Origin: Crambe crambe
Lineage: Eukaryota > Porifera > Demospongiae > Poecilosclerida > Crambeidae
Length of the DNA stretch: 64,000 bases
Direction: 5' to 3'
Assembly: GCA_963924555.1 (NCBI GenBank)
Contig: OZ004594.1
Coordinates: 3,007,563 to 3,071,562 of the forward strand
Part shown: positions 49,009 through 60,600 of the stretch, piece after piece
How the letters are laid out: every line of letters begins with the position of its first letter
Position numbering within the stretch: the first letter of the stretch is position 1
The notes under the pieces: model-generated
The model's database searches: none
What the model saw: the letters and a program-made list of their open reading frames with translations, nothing else
What the model was told of the DNA's origin: nothing
Position numbers and translations under genes: made by a program

Positions 49009-49183
49009 CTATAATATTATGCATAGTTCATCTTTGGGGATATCAAACTCCTCCCCTTCATCGCCAGAGTCATCATCATCATCATCACCCCCATCACTAT
49101 CATCTTTATCATCATCCATGACACCTTCAACATTCTTCTCTACATACTTGATCAGATCATCCAAATATGTCCACCAGAGTGAT
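49009..49183 (-). CDS. Candidate terminal exon with acidic tail (copy upstream of gene D)
   Basis: This 175-nt open segment is nearly identical to 19646-19820: it encodes SLWWTYLDDLIKYVEKNVEG, an Asp-rich run and EEFDIPKDELCIIL, with a stop at 49009-49011. A 27-nt exon-like piece (ATGCAACACATTTCC... between CCACAG and GTAAGT) lies just above it near 49560-49586 and keeps its phase. If gene E is spliced from its second Death domain to here, the intron would be about 5.5 kb. Confidence 0.45.
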
Positions 49184-49350
49184 CTACATACAAAGAGATC
49201 GAGTCATATAAACATTACAACGTGGTTATGATTTCAGGTGAATAATCAAGATAACAACTAAAGCACTCTGGTTCACAATAGCGCAACCAATTTGGCAAAC
49301 ACTAAGTTGCTTGCTAGTGTAGGGCTTTGATCAATCGGTGTGGGATAAAA

Positions 49351-49381
49351 GTTCAGTGTGGTAAACACCACCACACTGAAC
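49351..49381. repeat. Perfect 11-bp hairpin, duplicate of 19988-20018
   Basis: Same GTTCAGTGTGG/CCACACTGAAC stem and 9-base loop. Confidence 0.6.
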
Positions 49382-49641
49382 TAGTTTCTAAGAAAACAAC
49401 ATTATGACTAGCTAGCTATGAACCATGCCTCAAAATTAAACTTGATCACTTTGGACTGACTTAGTAGCATATATGTGTGTTAAGGCTGAAAATAGTAGTA
49501 ACAGATGAGTGGTGTTACCACACCATAAATTTCCAGCATAATATACATACTTACAATGGAATTATAGGAAATGTGTTGCATCTGTGGAATGGAATACTCT
49601 AATGGGCCCATATTTTACATGCAACTACTATGAGGTTAAGG

Positions 49642-49746
49642 GAACACAGTTACATTTAGCCTTTACATACAACCAATCCAAAATTTGTATGTTAAACTGG
49701 CAGCCTCATATGGATAAATACATATAAGCTAAATGTAACTTTGTTC
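49642..49746. repeat. Imperfect inverted repeat, duplicate of 20290-20394
   Basis: The ends GAACACAGTTACATTTAGC and GCTAAATGTAACTTTGTTC pair. Confidence 0.4.
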
Positions 49747-49799
49747 TTTTTTAACTGCAAAAAATGGATAGCTAGTTATCAAAAAAGCACTGGTTTTCT

Positions 49800-50830
49800 G
49801 GATCCATAATCACAGTCCAAGTCCAGTGAGTCCTGTACCATAGTGGTGGTACGTAGGGTGGTAGCAATTGCTGAAGTTATTGCAGCACACAGCAAGCTCC
49901 TCATTTGCCATACAGTGAAGAGAACTTCCAATGGTTAGGAGCGGCTGTATTGCTTCATTGACAGTACATGCTGAGGGACATTTTTGGATGCTAGCAAGTG
50001 TGTACTCACAAACCTCCATTAAACAAAAATTTTTAAATGTGAATACATTAATTGCATTCCAATACTGGATGAATATCACATATTCCCATATGAATACTTT
50101 TGTGACCACACCCCATAGACCCAGTGTTACCTCACAGGGCCAGTCACTTGAGGTCAAGTAATGGAAGAGTGGCAGGGGGACTGGACTCCCTGGAACTCCC
50201 CTACGTAGTTCCTCTGCCTCTAGTTCCTCTGCCACTGCATATGAAGCAGAGTCCAAGCACCACCTGATCCACAGCTTTGTAATCGCTACATACACAGGAA
50301 TTGTAAGGATTATTAAAGGGACGTGCTATTAGCTTGCTTCAAGAGAGTATTCCTAACACTGTCACTATAAATCATGACTCACTATTATTAATATTTAATA
50401 GTGGAACACTTACTCTCAATATTGTCATGACAATAGATGACATCACGCTCTTAAAGTGGGAATTTCTTAAAAGTTAGAGTCTCTTTCCTGAGGGGTTATC
50501 ATCTAAATCTAGGAAGAGAGAGAGAGAGGAAGAAATTTAAAGATGATAGGAAAGTCATAATGGTGTATTACCAAGTGCTCATTGCTCACCATGAATGAAA
50601 ACTCATAATCAATGCTCTCCATAATTGTCTTCTTTGAAGCTGAGATTCAGAAGATATGCACACATTTGTCTTGATCACATGACGACTTGGAGGAAAAGGT
50701 CAACACATCACTAGTAGTGATGACCTCTTATTTATAGCTGCCATGATGCACTCACCAATGCTGTCTCCAAGTGCAAAGTATTGCAAGTTAGGATGTGAAA
50801 ATAACACAAAAATGAGTAACTAGTTAATTA
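49800..50830 (-). repeat. Exon-like module, best preserved copy
   Basis: On the minus strand, from 50295 downward, an uninterrupted 161-residue frame reads WCLDSASYAVAEELEAEELR, VPGSPVPLPLFHYLTSSDWP and then a Cys-rich part (VCEYTLASIQKCPSACTVNE ... LAVCCNNFSNC) to a stop at 49810. Above it lie a CT-tract exon with a stop, an exon 50590-50639 (TCTCAG acceptor, GTGAGC donor) and the LQYFALGDSI piece ending at 50756 before GTGAGT. Phases of the last two agree. I do not recognise a domain. It may be a small gene, or part of the long 3' region of gene E. Confidence 0.4.
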
Positions 50831-51955
50831 GAACACAAAGTAGCCAAAAACATTGAAAAAACAAAATTAAAATATAAAGAGATGAAAAATAATTGATGCA
50901 AGAGAGGATGCACTAAATGGAACAATCACACCTTTGAATAATAATTAAGAATAATACATTAGATTAGAAAGCCCTAAAGACAGTGTGTACCTTATTTCTA
51001 ATTTATAGTGTAAAGATGTAATTGTTCTATTATTTCTAGTGTATACAGGATACTGACTCTGGTCAGTTTGGAGATAGATCACTCCTGGAAGGTCTAAGTG
51101 CTTTATTTGCTAACCCTAGTGCCCTTGCACACACAAACAAACCACAAATTAAGTTGCCCTAGTAAACAGATAGAAGGTGAGTATTTAGGATTAGGGGACC
51201 TGTAAGGTTCATTCATTCAAATTCTAACCCACTAGTAGTTAATTCCAGTGACAGCAGTTGAGTTGGCCAAGAAGTTTCTCAGTGGTGGAATATGGACTGG
51301 ATGCACCAGTGGTTGGTTGTAACCTGATCAGTCTGTGGTGAATTCATAGTAAATAAGCTACTGTATAGTGCAAATTTTTTGTGGGTCAAAATTTTCGTGA
51401 TTTGAAAAACAAATGTATATGGCTCACACATAACATGAACATTTTAACCCACAAAATATTTTGCGCTATATGGTATGATCCAATGTTATTTCTCTTCCTG
51501 CTTTGTATAATGATTTCTCATTTGGTGTTCTAATTATAAATAATTATTATGAAGAAGTTTCCATAGCAACCAAATATATAGTACATAGTTATATACAACA
51601 AACACTGATCAATGATAGCTAATTCTCTATGCAAAATGAAGACATAAAATTCAAAAAGCTAAAGATAAAAATTAGGTTATTGTAATCAATGTAGCAAGTG
51701 CTTATGATGAGGTGTTATGTATGCATGTGATTGTACCAAAGGTTTGGAAATACACAATTGTGTACAGTACTCAAACTCTTGATGTGGCAGAAGAGCTGAA
51801 AGTGTTTCTTTTGTGGGAATAACAATATGAGGAATTGAATATTCGAATATTAACTGTATCCAGATTGATTTGAACTGTAACTGGAGAACATAGATTAGGA
51901 ATTTAGAATAATTAACTGAAATCTTGAACTGTACAGCCAGACGGAGTTGCTGGAT
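50831..51955. repeat. Duplicated spacer, matches 9000-10129
   Basis: Nearly identical to the sequence between the 8-kb module and the minisatellite beyond gene B. No gene is evident. Confidence 0.6.
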
Positions 51956-52560
51956 TAAGAGTTAACTGCAGCCGGATAAAGAGTTCAAGTATTAACTGTA
52001 GCCGGATAAAGACTTTAAATATTAACTGTGGCCGGATAAAGATTTCAAATATTAACTGTAGCTGGATAAAGAGTTCAAATATTAACTGTAGCCGGATAAA
52101 GAGTTCAAATATTAACTGTAGCCAGATAGAGTTCAAATATTAACTGTAGCCAGATAAAGAGTTCAAATATTAACTGTAGCCAGATAAAGAGTTCAAATAT
52201 TAACTGTAGCTGGATAAAGAGTTCAAAATATTAACTGTAGCCAGATAGAGTTCAAATATTAACTGTAGCCAGATAGAGTTCAAGTATTAACTGTGGCTGG
52301 ATAAATATTAACTGTAGCCGGATAAAGAGTTTGAATATTAACTGTAGCCAGATAAAGAGTTCAAGTATTAACTGCAGCCGGATAAAGATTTCAAATATTA
52401 ACTGTAGCCGGATAAAGACTTCAAATATTAACTGTGGCCGGATTAAGATTTCAAATATTAACTGTAGCTGGATAAAGAGTTCAAATATTAACTGTAGCCA
52501 GATAAAGAGTTCAAATATTAACTGTAGCCAGATAGAGTTCAAGTATTAACTGTGGCCGGA
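51956..52560. repeat. 30-bp minisatellite, about 20 copies
   Basis: Plus-strand orientation, close in variant order to 10130-10770. It is followed by a 0.3-kb stretch with four (G/A)(T/C)CACATGAC motifs (52620-52740) and a partial downstream module (52770-52870). Confidence 0.95.
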
Positions 52561-52877
52561 TCAAGCAGTAACTATGTAACTCAGAAGAAGAACCCTGTGA
52601 ATATGGAACACAGTAATTGGTCACATGACAGAGGAGAATGGTCACATGACCACTTACCTGGAGAATTATTGCAAAGTATCTGGAGGAGAATGGTCACATG
52701 ACCATCCAGGGGAGGGAATGACCACATGACCACCTGGAGGAGGAGATTATAAAAATAAACAAGTAAAATGAGTCTACACTAACACTTACCAATTCCATTA
52801 GTGTGTGAAGTACTTGTGTTGTGCAGTTTCAATGGGAGGGAGCTAGTATATATAGCAACAGACTAATGATGGAATGA

Positions 52878-53165
52878 CTGTAGCCGGATAAAGAGTTCAA
52901 AATATTAACTGTAGCCAGGTAAAGAGTTCAAATATTAACTGTAGCCGGATAAAGAGTTCAAATATTAACTGTAGCCGGATAAAGAGTTCAAATATTAACT
53001 CTAGCTGGATAAAGAGTTCAAATATTAACTGTAGCCGGATAAAGAGTTCAAATATTAACTGTAGCCGGATAATGAGTTCGGTGGCCGGATAAGAACTTCC
53101 AAGTACTGTGGCCGGATCAAGTATTAACCGTGGCCGGATAAAGAGTTCAAATATTAACTTTGGCT
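52878..53165. repeat. 30-bp minisatellite, about 10 copies
   Basis: A second, shorter array in the same orientation, separated from the first by 0.3 kb of module sequence. Confidence 0.9.
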
Positions 53166-54645
53166 GAACTGGACGAATAGTTGAAACAAATGGAGGTATA
53201 TAGAGATTAAAATTGTAGGGAAGAGTGTAAAAACTGACACTTGGCCCTCAGGATTTTGTTTCAAAGATTTGATTGGGAAGTGTCCTTCTACTTCTCTGGA
53301 CAATAACAAGAGAAAGAGAGAAAACAATGGCTACATGTCACATGGTAAATGGTCACAAATGATCATTGCTCTTACCATGATCCACTAAAACTCATATGAT
53401 ACATCATTGCCTTAGATAGATACTCACTATGGACCTGTCTCAGAAGAAGGACCCTATGAATATGGAACATAATAATTGGTCACATGACAGAGGAGAATGG
53501 TCACATGACTACTTACAAGGAGGGAATGTCATGTCACCTGGAAGAATTATTGCCAAGTTCCTGGAGGAGAATGGTCACATGACATCCAAGGGGGGGGGGG
53601 GGGGGGAAATGACCACATGACCACCTGGAGGAGGAGATTATAAAAATAAACAAGTAAAATGAGTCTACACTAACACTTACCAATTCCATTAGTGTGTGAA
53701 GTACTTGTGTTGTGCAGTTTCAATGGGAGGGAACTAGTATATATAGCAACAGACTAATGATGGAATGAATGAAAATGACATGTTAAGAGACAGAGAAAGT
53801 AATGGAAGATGGAGAGAATTAGTAGAGAATAATGAAAATGGAGCATAATATCAGAGAGTGATTGTTCAAGGAGATAGGGAAAGGACTAGTATGACTCTGA
53901 TTATGAAAATAGGAGGTATGTGAGCATGGAAGGATAGTCAAATACATCACAGACATGAAAACTGAAAATGTAATGTATTGTTAATGAAGTTAAGAGGCCG
54001 AAATGAGTAGCTAGATAATTGATAACTGAAAAAAAGAGAGTTGATGCATAAATTACTGAATAAGAGGATGAGCTAAATATAATCAACACATACTAGAAAT
54101 GATGCATACACTTATGGTTATATAGAAGATTGGAAATAAAGTACACAGTTAATGTTAAATAGAAGATCAGAGAGACCAAGGTTATAACAGCACATTAATT
54201 TGATACACAAAATATTAAGGTTGGTGCAGATGATACACAAAATAGAAAAGTTACATAAAGATCTGAAAGGCACATATTAGTCCAGGTTATATAAAAGAGA
54301 TTGGAAAGGCACACACTAGAGGTTAGACAGTCTAGCTAAATGGAGGTTATAAACACCAGATTAGATATACATTTTTGTGGACACACATTACATTAGAGAG
54401 ATACACACTAGAAGAATATTCACAATATGGAGCACTAAATAGAGATATAAGATAGAGGATACTTCACATAAAGCATGAAGAGATAGGACATGACTGACAA
54501 CACAAGTGAACAAAGGACACAAGCTAGCTATAAATACACACGCCATATAAATATTTTTTTTGAGGGAGGGAAGAACCATAGGTGACTAAACTTATACAAA
54601 AATATGTCAATCACTAACACAAACACGCATACTGAATGATTAATT
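53166..54645. other. Downstream region of gene E
   Basis: This carries the full set of mini-exon candidates on the minus strand: ATTCATAG before GGTCCTTC (53450), TTCTTCCAG before GTGACATGACATTCC (about 53540), and the piece ending GGAATTG before GTAAGTG (53680). GTCACATGAC motifs occur at about 53477, 53500 and 53573, and a 17-base G run at 53590-53606. From 53760 to 54645 I see only decayed spacer repeats. Confidence 0.35.
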
Positions 54646-57600
54646 TTACACATACTGAAAGAGTGAGATTTTTTTGAGTCTGTTGCAGAGCTGACCATAT
54701 GTGGTCCCTTCTTTGGAGGACCACTTCTTCAGCATGAGAAGGGCTCGGTTTTCCTCTTCTGTCTTCACTTCTTCTATCTCCTCACTGGTCAGGGAGAGAA
54801 GGCAGGCCAAAGACGACCACTTGGATCCTACCACTCCAGCAAATAACTCCAGAAACTCAACATCAGGTGTAATAGTTTGAAGCTTTGGGTCAAGCAGCTT
54901 TTTCTGGAGTTGAATGTAGTCACCTGTAGGACAATGATATACTTCCACACATGAAATTGGAGTTAGCTCTTAAATTTAGCCACTCACCACATTCCTCTTC
55001 AATTTCATCTGCTATGGCTCTTTTACTAATCTTCTTCAGTGCCTCCACTAGGTGCCACCAGCATGGGAGGTCCTGAGAGGGGCTCATCCACTTCCTCACC
55101 AGTTCTCTCCTTTGTCTATCTACATCAGTGGGATACTGCACCTCTATGGCCTCAAGGACACTACTGGGGATATCAAGTTGGAGACCAAGATCAAAAAGCT
55201 CTTTAACTATAGCTTTGAGATGAGAGTAGACAGAGCTAAAGTCTATTTGGAATAGAGTATTCCAATGAGTGAGTGTGCACATCCATAGCAAATCAGAACG
55301 TTTTATCTCCCTCTTCCCTGATACGCTAACAACGATTTGTTTTTCTTCTGAAGATGTCAGGACTCTCTCCACATCATTCATGGTGAAGAGGTTGTCCTCA
55401 CTGAGGTAGTTGTCCTGTTGTGTGGAGTCAAGCAGGAAGAACTGAAGTTTGATGGAATGGCAGAAGTCTTTCATGGTCACCATCACACAACTAACTATGC
55501 TATTGAAGACACTAATGCAGTTATACGTGAAATCTCGTTCACATCTTATGATAACCATTACTCCCTTGTTGACATTCACCATCTTCAATATACACTCTGC
55601 CCCCTCCTCCATTCGCCAATGTATACCAGTCTTCCACATGGTGCAGCGACGTTGACAGTTATGCTTATAAAAAGGATCAGTTGAAGCTGCTTTAGCTTTT
55701 GCTGAAAGACGCACTTCAGCAGTGAGAGTGAACTTGAAGACTATTCTGAGGAGAAGGACATGAAGGAAGCGTGGGGGGAAGTAGTCATAAGGATCAGTGC
55801 ACTGTGCAAGCCACCCAATACTGTATCTGTCAGGAGGTGTGGTCCATGACTCGTCACTCTTGTCTACACTACATAGAGCAGGAAAGAACAAGAAAGACTG
55901 GGGACTAGATGAAGCGTCCTGTGGTGTGGAAAGGAACAGTCCTATATCTTTGTGCTTGATTTCTTGGCAGTACTGAAGATGAACAAGGCATTCCTTTGTG
56001 ATGTATGATGGTAAGAGCTTCTGGAGGATATTTTCAGGAATGATTCCAATATTGAGGGAAGGAACATATCCACGTTCACTCATTTTTTTAATATTTAGAA
56101 TTGCATCCTTAGAAAACATGGCTTTATGCACTCCATTAGTGAGTTGAGATATGTTTAATATTATGTGGTAATCATGCTTAGTTCTGTCTCCTATCAGTAA
56201 TAAAATACCAACCTCATGGAGCTCATGCAGTATGGGGTGTAATGATTCAGCTTTATTGGGAAGGTGTACCCCAGTGTCCTCTATGTGGGATACTAATGTA
56301 CTGACAGGACAAGCAGTGACATTGCTGAAATCTTTCTCCAATAATCCTAAAAGAATGCTTGCTTCAAAGGAAAGTTCATAGTGAGGTGATTTACAAGTTA
56401 GGTTTGTAAGTTTATTTTGGACCTCACTTATGTTTTTAGAACCTGGTTTACAGCAGTCTAGCATAAAATATGCAGTACTCTGCATCTCACTGGTATAGAG
56501 AAGTGATTTTAGAAATTCATTTTTTAGTGTTAAGTTTTCTTGAGTCACTAAATCTGAGTGACTCCCAATCACAATGAGGGATGGCTCATTTTTAAACTTC
56601 TGGTGTTTTAGGAATGTGAACCAATTGTGCAGTGTATTCTCAATAGCAGAATCATCTTCTCTTAAATTTGTCACTAAGATGAATATGTTATCACCATTTC
56701 TTGAGGAGGCAAGATTCTCAAGTATAGCAGCATGTGAGGAGTAGTACTCAGGGTCTCCGGCAAAGTCATAGAACTGGACTCTCCCATAGTGTTTACTGGT
56801 ATAAATACTAGGGACTATACCAGCAGTGTGAGGGGGTACAGTGGATTCAGACACTCTACTTAGGGATTTTAGAAAACCTTCCCTTTTAAGTGATTCAACA
56901 AGGGTACTCTTCCCTGCACCAGGATTACCAATGATAAATAACCTGGTTATAGGTTGTGCACCTGAGTACTTCTTCTTTGCATGCTCTTGCATGCCATGAT
57001 AGTCAACCAGTGTTTTATCTCGATTCTGTTTCATGTACTCATTAATTAGTAATTTAGCATCACCTTTTGCTAAGTCCTTTGGAGTCTTTCCTGAATTATT
57101 TCTTATCAAAATCGGAGCATTTTTTTGCAGTAATATCTCAACACATTTGGTATGGCCAAGAGATGAACAAATATGAAGGGGAGTATCACCATCATTGTCT
57201 AATACTAAAGGGGATGTGAATTTATCGACTAATAAAAGTATAATCTCTTCTTTACCTGCCAATGCTGCCACATGGAGTGGTGTGCTATTTTGATCATCCC
57301 TAGCATTGATATCAGCCTTGTGGTCTCGTATCAGAGTTTGAACTAGGCTAACATTACCTCCATTGCATGCAATATGTAATAAAGTCTGACCTTTATAACC
57401 TTTGATATTGATGTCACAACCCACCCCATTAATTAAAAACAATACAACCTCTTTTTTCCCACCCAATGCAGCCACATGGAGTGATGTGTTATTTTCATCA
57501 TCCCTATCATTGATATCAGCCTTGTGGTCTCGTATCAGAGTTTGAACTAGGCTAACACTACCTCCATTGCATGCAATATGTAATAAAGTCCGACCTTTAT

Positions 57601-60600
57601 AACCTTTGATATTGATGTCACTACCCACCGCATTAATTATAAACAATGCTACCTTTTTTTCCCCACAAAATGCTGCCACATGGAGTGGTGTGTTATCTTC
57701 ATCATCCCTATCATTGATATCAGCCTTGTGGTCTCGTATCAGAGTTTGAACTAGGCTAACACTACCTCCATTGCATGCAATATGTAATAAAGTCCGACCT
57801 TTATAACCTTTGATATTGATGTCACAACCCACCGCATTAATTAAAAACAATGCTACCTTTTTTTTCCCACCCAATGCTGCCACATGGAGTGGTGTGTTAT
57901 TTTCATCATCCCTAGCATTGATATCAGCCTTGTGGTCTCGTATCAGAGTTTGAACTAGGCTAACATTACCTCCATTGCATGCTGAATGTAACAAAGACCG
58001 ACATAAATAGCCTTTAACATTAATATCACAGCCCATTGCATTAATTAAAAACAATGCAACTTTTTTTTTTCCACAAAATTCTGCCACATGGAGTGGTGTG
58101 TCATTGTTATCATCCCTAGCATTGATATCAGCCTTGTGGTTTCGTATCAGAGTTTGAACTAGGCTAACATTACCTCCATAACATGCATTATGTAACAAAG
58201 ACCGACCAAAATTACCTTTAACATTGATATCACAGCCCATTTCATTAATTATAAACAATGCAACCTCTTTTTTCCCACCCAATGCTGCCACATGAAGTGG
58301 TGTGTTGTTTTCATCATCCCTAGCATTGATATCAGCCTTGTGGTCTCGTATCAGAGTTTTAACTAGGCTAAAGTTACCTCCATTGCATGCAATATGTAAT
58401 AAAGTCCAACCTTTATAACCTTTGATATTAATGTCACAACCCACCTCATTAATTAAAAACAATCCTACCTCTTTTTCCCCACAAAATGCTGCCACATGGA
58501 GTGGTGTGTCATTATTATCATCCCTAGCATTGATATCAGCCTTGTGGTATCGTATCAGAGTTTGGACTAGGCTAACACTACCTCCATTGCATGCAATATG
58601 TAATAAAGTCCGACCTTTATAACCTTTAACATTGATACAACAACCCACCTCATTAATTAAAAACAATGCAACCTCTTTTTTCCCACCCAATGCTGCCACT
58701 TGGAGTGGTGTGTTATTTTCATCATCCCTAGCATTGATATCAGCCTTGTGGTCTCGTATCAGAGTTTTAACTAGGCAAAAGTTACCTCCATTGCATGCAA
58801 TATGTAATAAAGTCCAACCTTTATAACCTTTGATATTAATGTCACAACCCACCTCATTAATTATAAACAATGCAACCTCTTTTTTCCCACCCAATGCTGC
58901 CACATGAAGTGGTGTGTTGTTTTCATCATCCCTAGCATTGATATCAGCCTTGTGGTCTCGTATCAGAGTTTTAACTAGGCTAAAGTTACCTCCATTGCAT
59001 GCAATATGTAATAAAGTCCAACCTTTATAACCTTTGATATTAATGTCACAACCCACCTCATTAATTGAAAACAATCCTACCTCTTTTTCCCCACAAAATG
59101 CTGCCACATGGAGTGGTGTGTTATTTTCATCATCCCTAGCATTGATATCAGCCTTATAGTCTTGTATCAGAGTTTGAACCAGGCTAACATTACCTCCTTT
59201 GCATGCTTTGTGTAACAAAGACCGACCAAAATGACCTTTGACATTAATGTCACAACCCACCTCATTAATTAAAAATAATACGATCTCTTTTTTCCCACAC
59301 AATGCTGCCACATGGAGTGGTGTGTTATTATTATCATCCCTAGCACTGATATCAGCCTTGTGGTCTTTTATCAGAGTTTGAACCAGGCTAATATTACCTC
59401 CTTTGCATGCTTTGTATAACAAAGACTGACCTAAACCACCTTTGATATTAATGTCACAACCCACCTCATTAATTAAAAACAATGCAACCTCTTTTTCCCC
59501 ATACAATGCTGCCACATGGAGTGGTGTGTTATTTTCATCATCCCTAGCATTGATATCAGCCTTGTGGTCTCGTATCAGAGTTTGAACTAGGCTAACATTA
59601 CCTCCATTGCATGCAATATGTAATAAAGTCCAACCTTTATAACCTTTAACATTGATACAACAACCCACTTCATTAATTAAAAACAATGCAACCTCTTTTT
59701 TCTCACCCAATGCTGCCACATGGAGTGGTGCGTTATTTTCATCATCCCTAGCATAGATATAAGCTTTGTGATCTCGTATCAGAATTTGAACTAGGCTAAC
59801 ATTACCTCCATTGCATGCAATATGTAATAAAGTCTGACCTTTATAACCTTTGATATTGATGTCACAACCCACATCATTAATCAAAAACAATGCTACCTCT
59901 TTTTTCCCACCCAATGCTGCCACATGGAGTGGTGTGTTATTTTCATCATCCCTAGCATTGATATCAGCCTTGTGGTATCGTATCAGAGTTTGAACTAGGC
60001 TAACATTACCTCCACTGCATGCAATATGTAATAAAGTCCGACCTTTATAACCTTTAACATTGATGTCACAACCCACCTCATTAATTAAAAACAATGCAAC
60101 CTCTTTTTTCCCACAAAATGCTGCCACTTGGAGTGGTGTGTTATTTTCATCATCCCTAGAATTGATATCAGCATTGTGGTCTCGTATCAGAGTTTGAACT
60201 AGGCTAACATCACCTCCAATACATGCATTATGTAATAAAGACTGACCGAAACTGCCTTTAACATTGATATCACAACCCACCTCATTAATTAAAAACAATG
60301 CAGCCTCTTTTTTCCCACCCAATGCTGCCACATGGAGTGGTGCGTTATTTTCATCATCCATAGCATTGATATAAGCTTTGTGATCTCGTATCAGAGTTTG
60401 AACTAGGCTAACATTACCTCCATTGCATGCATTATGTAATAAAGTCCGACCTTTATAACCTTTAACATTGATACAACAACCCACCTCATTAATTAAAAAC
60501 AATGCAACCTCTTTTTTCCCACCCAATGCTGCCACATGGAGTGGTGTGTTATTTTCATCATCCCGAGCACTGATATCAGCCTTGTAGTCTTGTATCAGAG

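Noticed and set aside
54920-54987. Extension of gene E exon 1 past GEWLNLRANSNF to the stop at 54920
   Set aside because: GTGAGT at 54987 matches the donor used at the same codon in B, C and D, so the extension is intron read-through.
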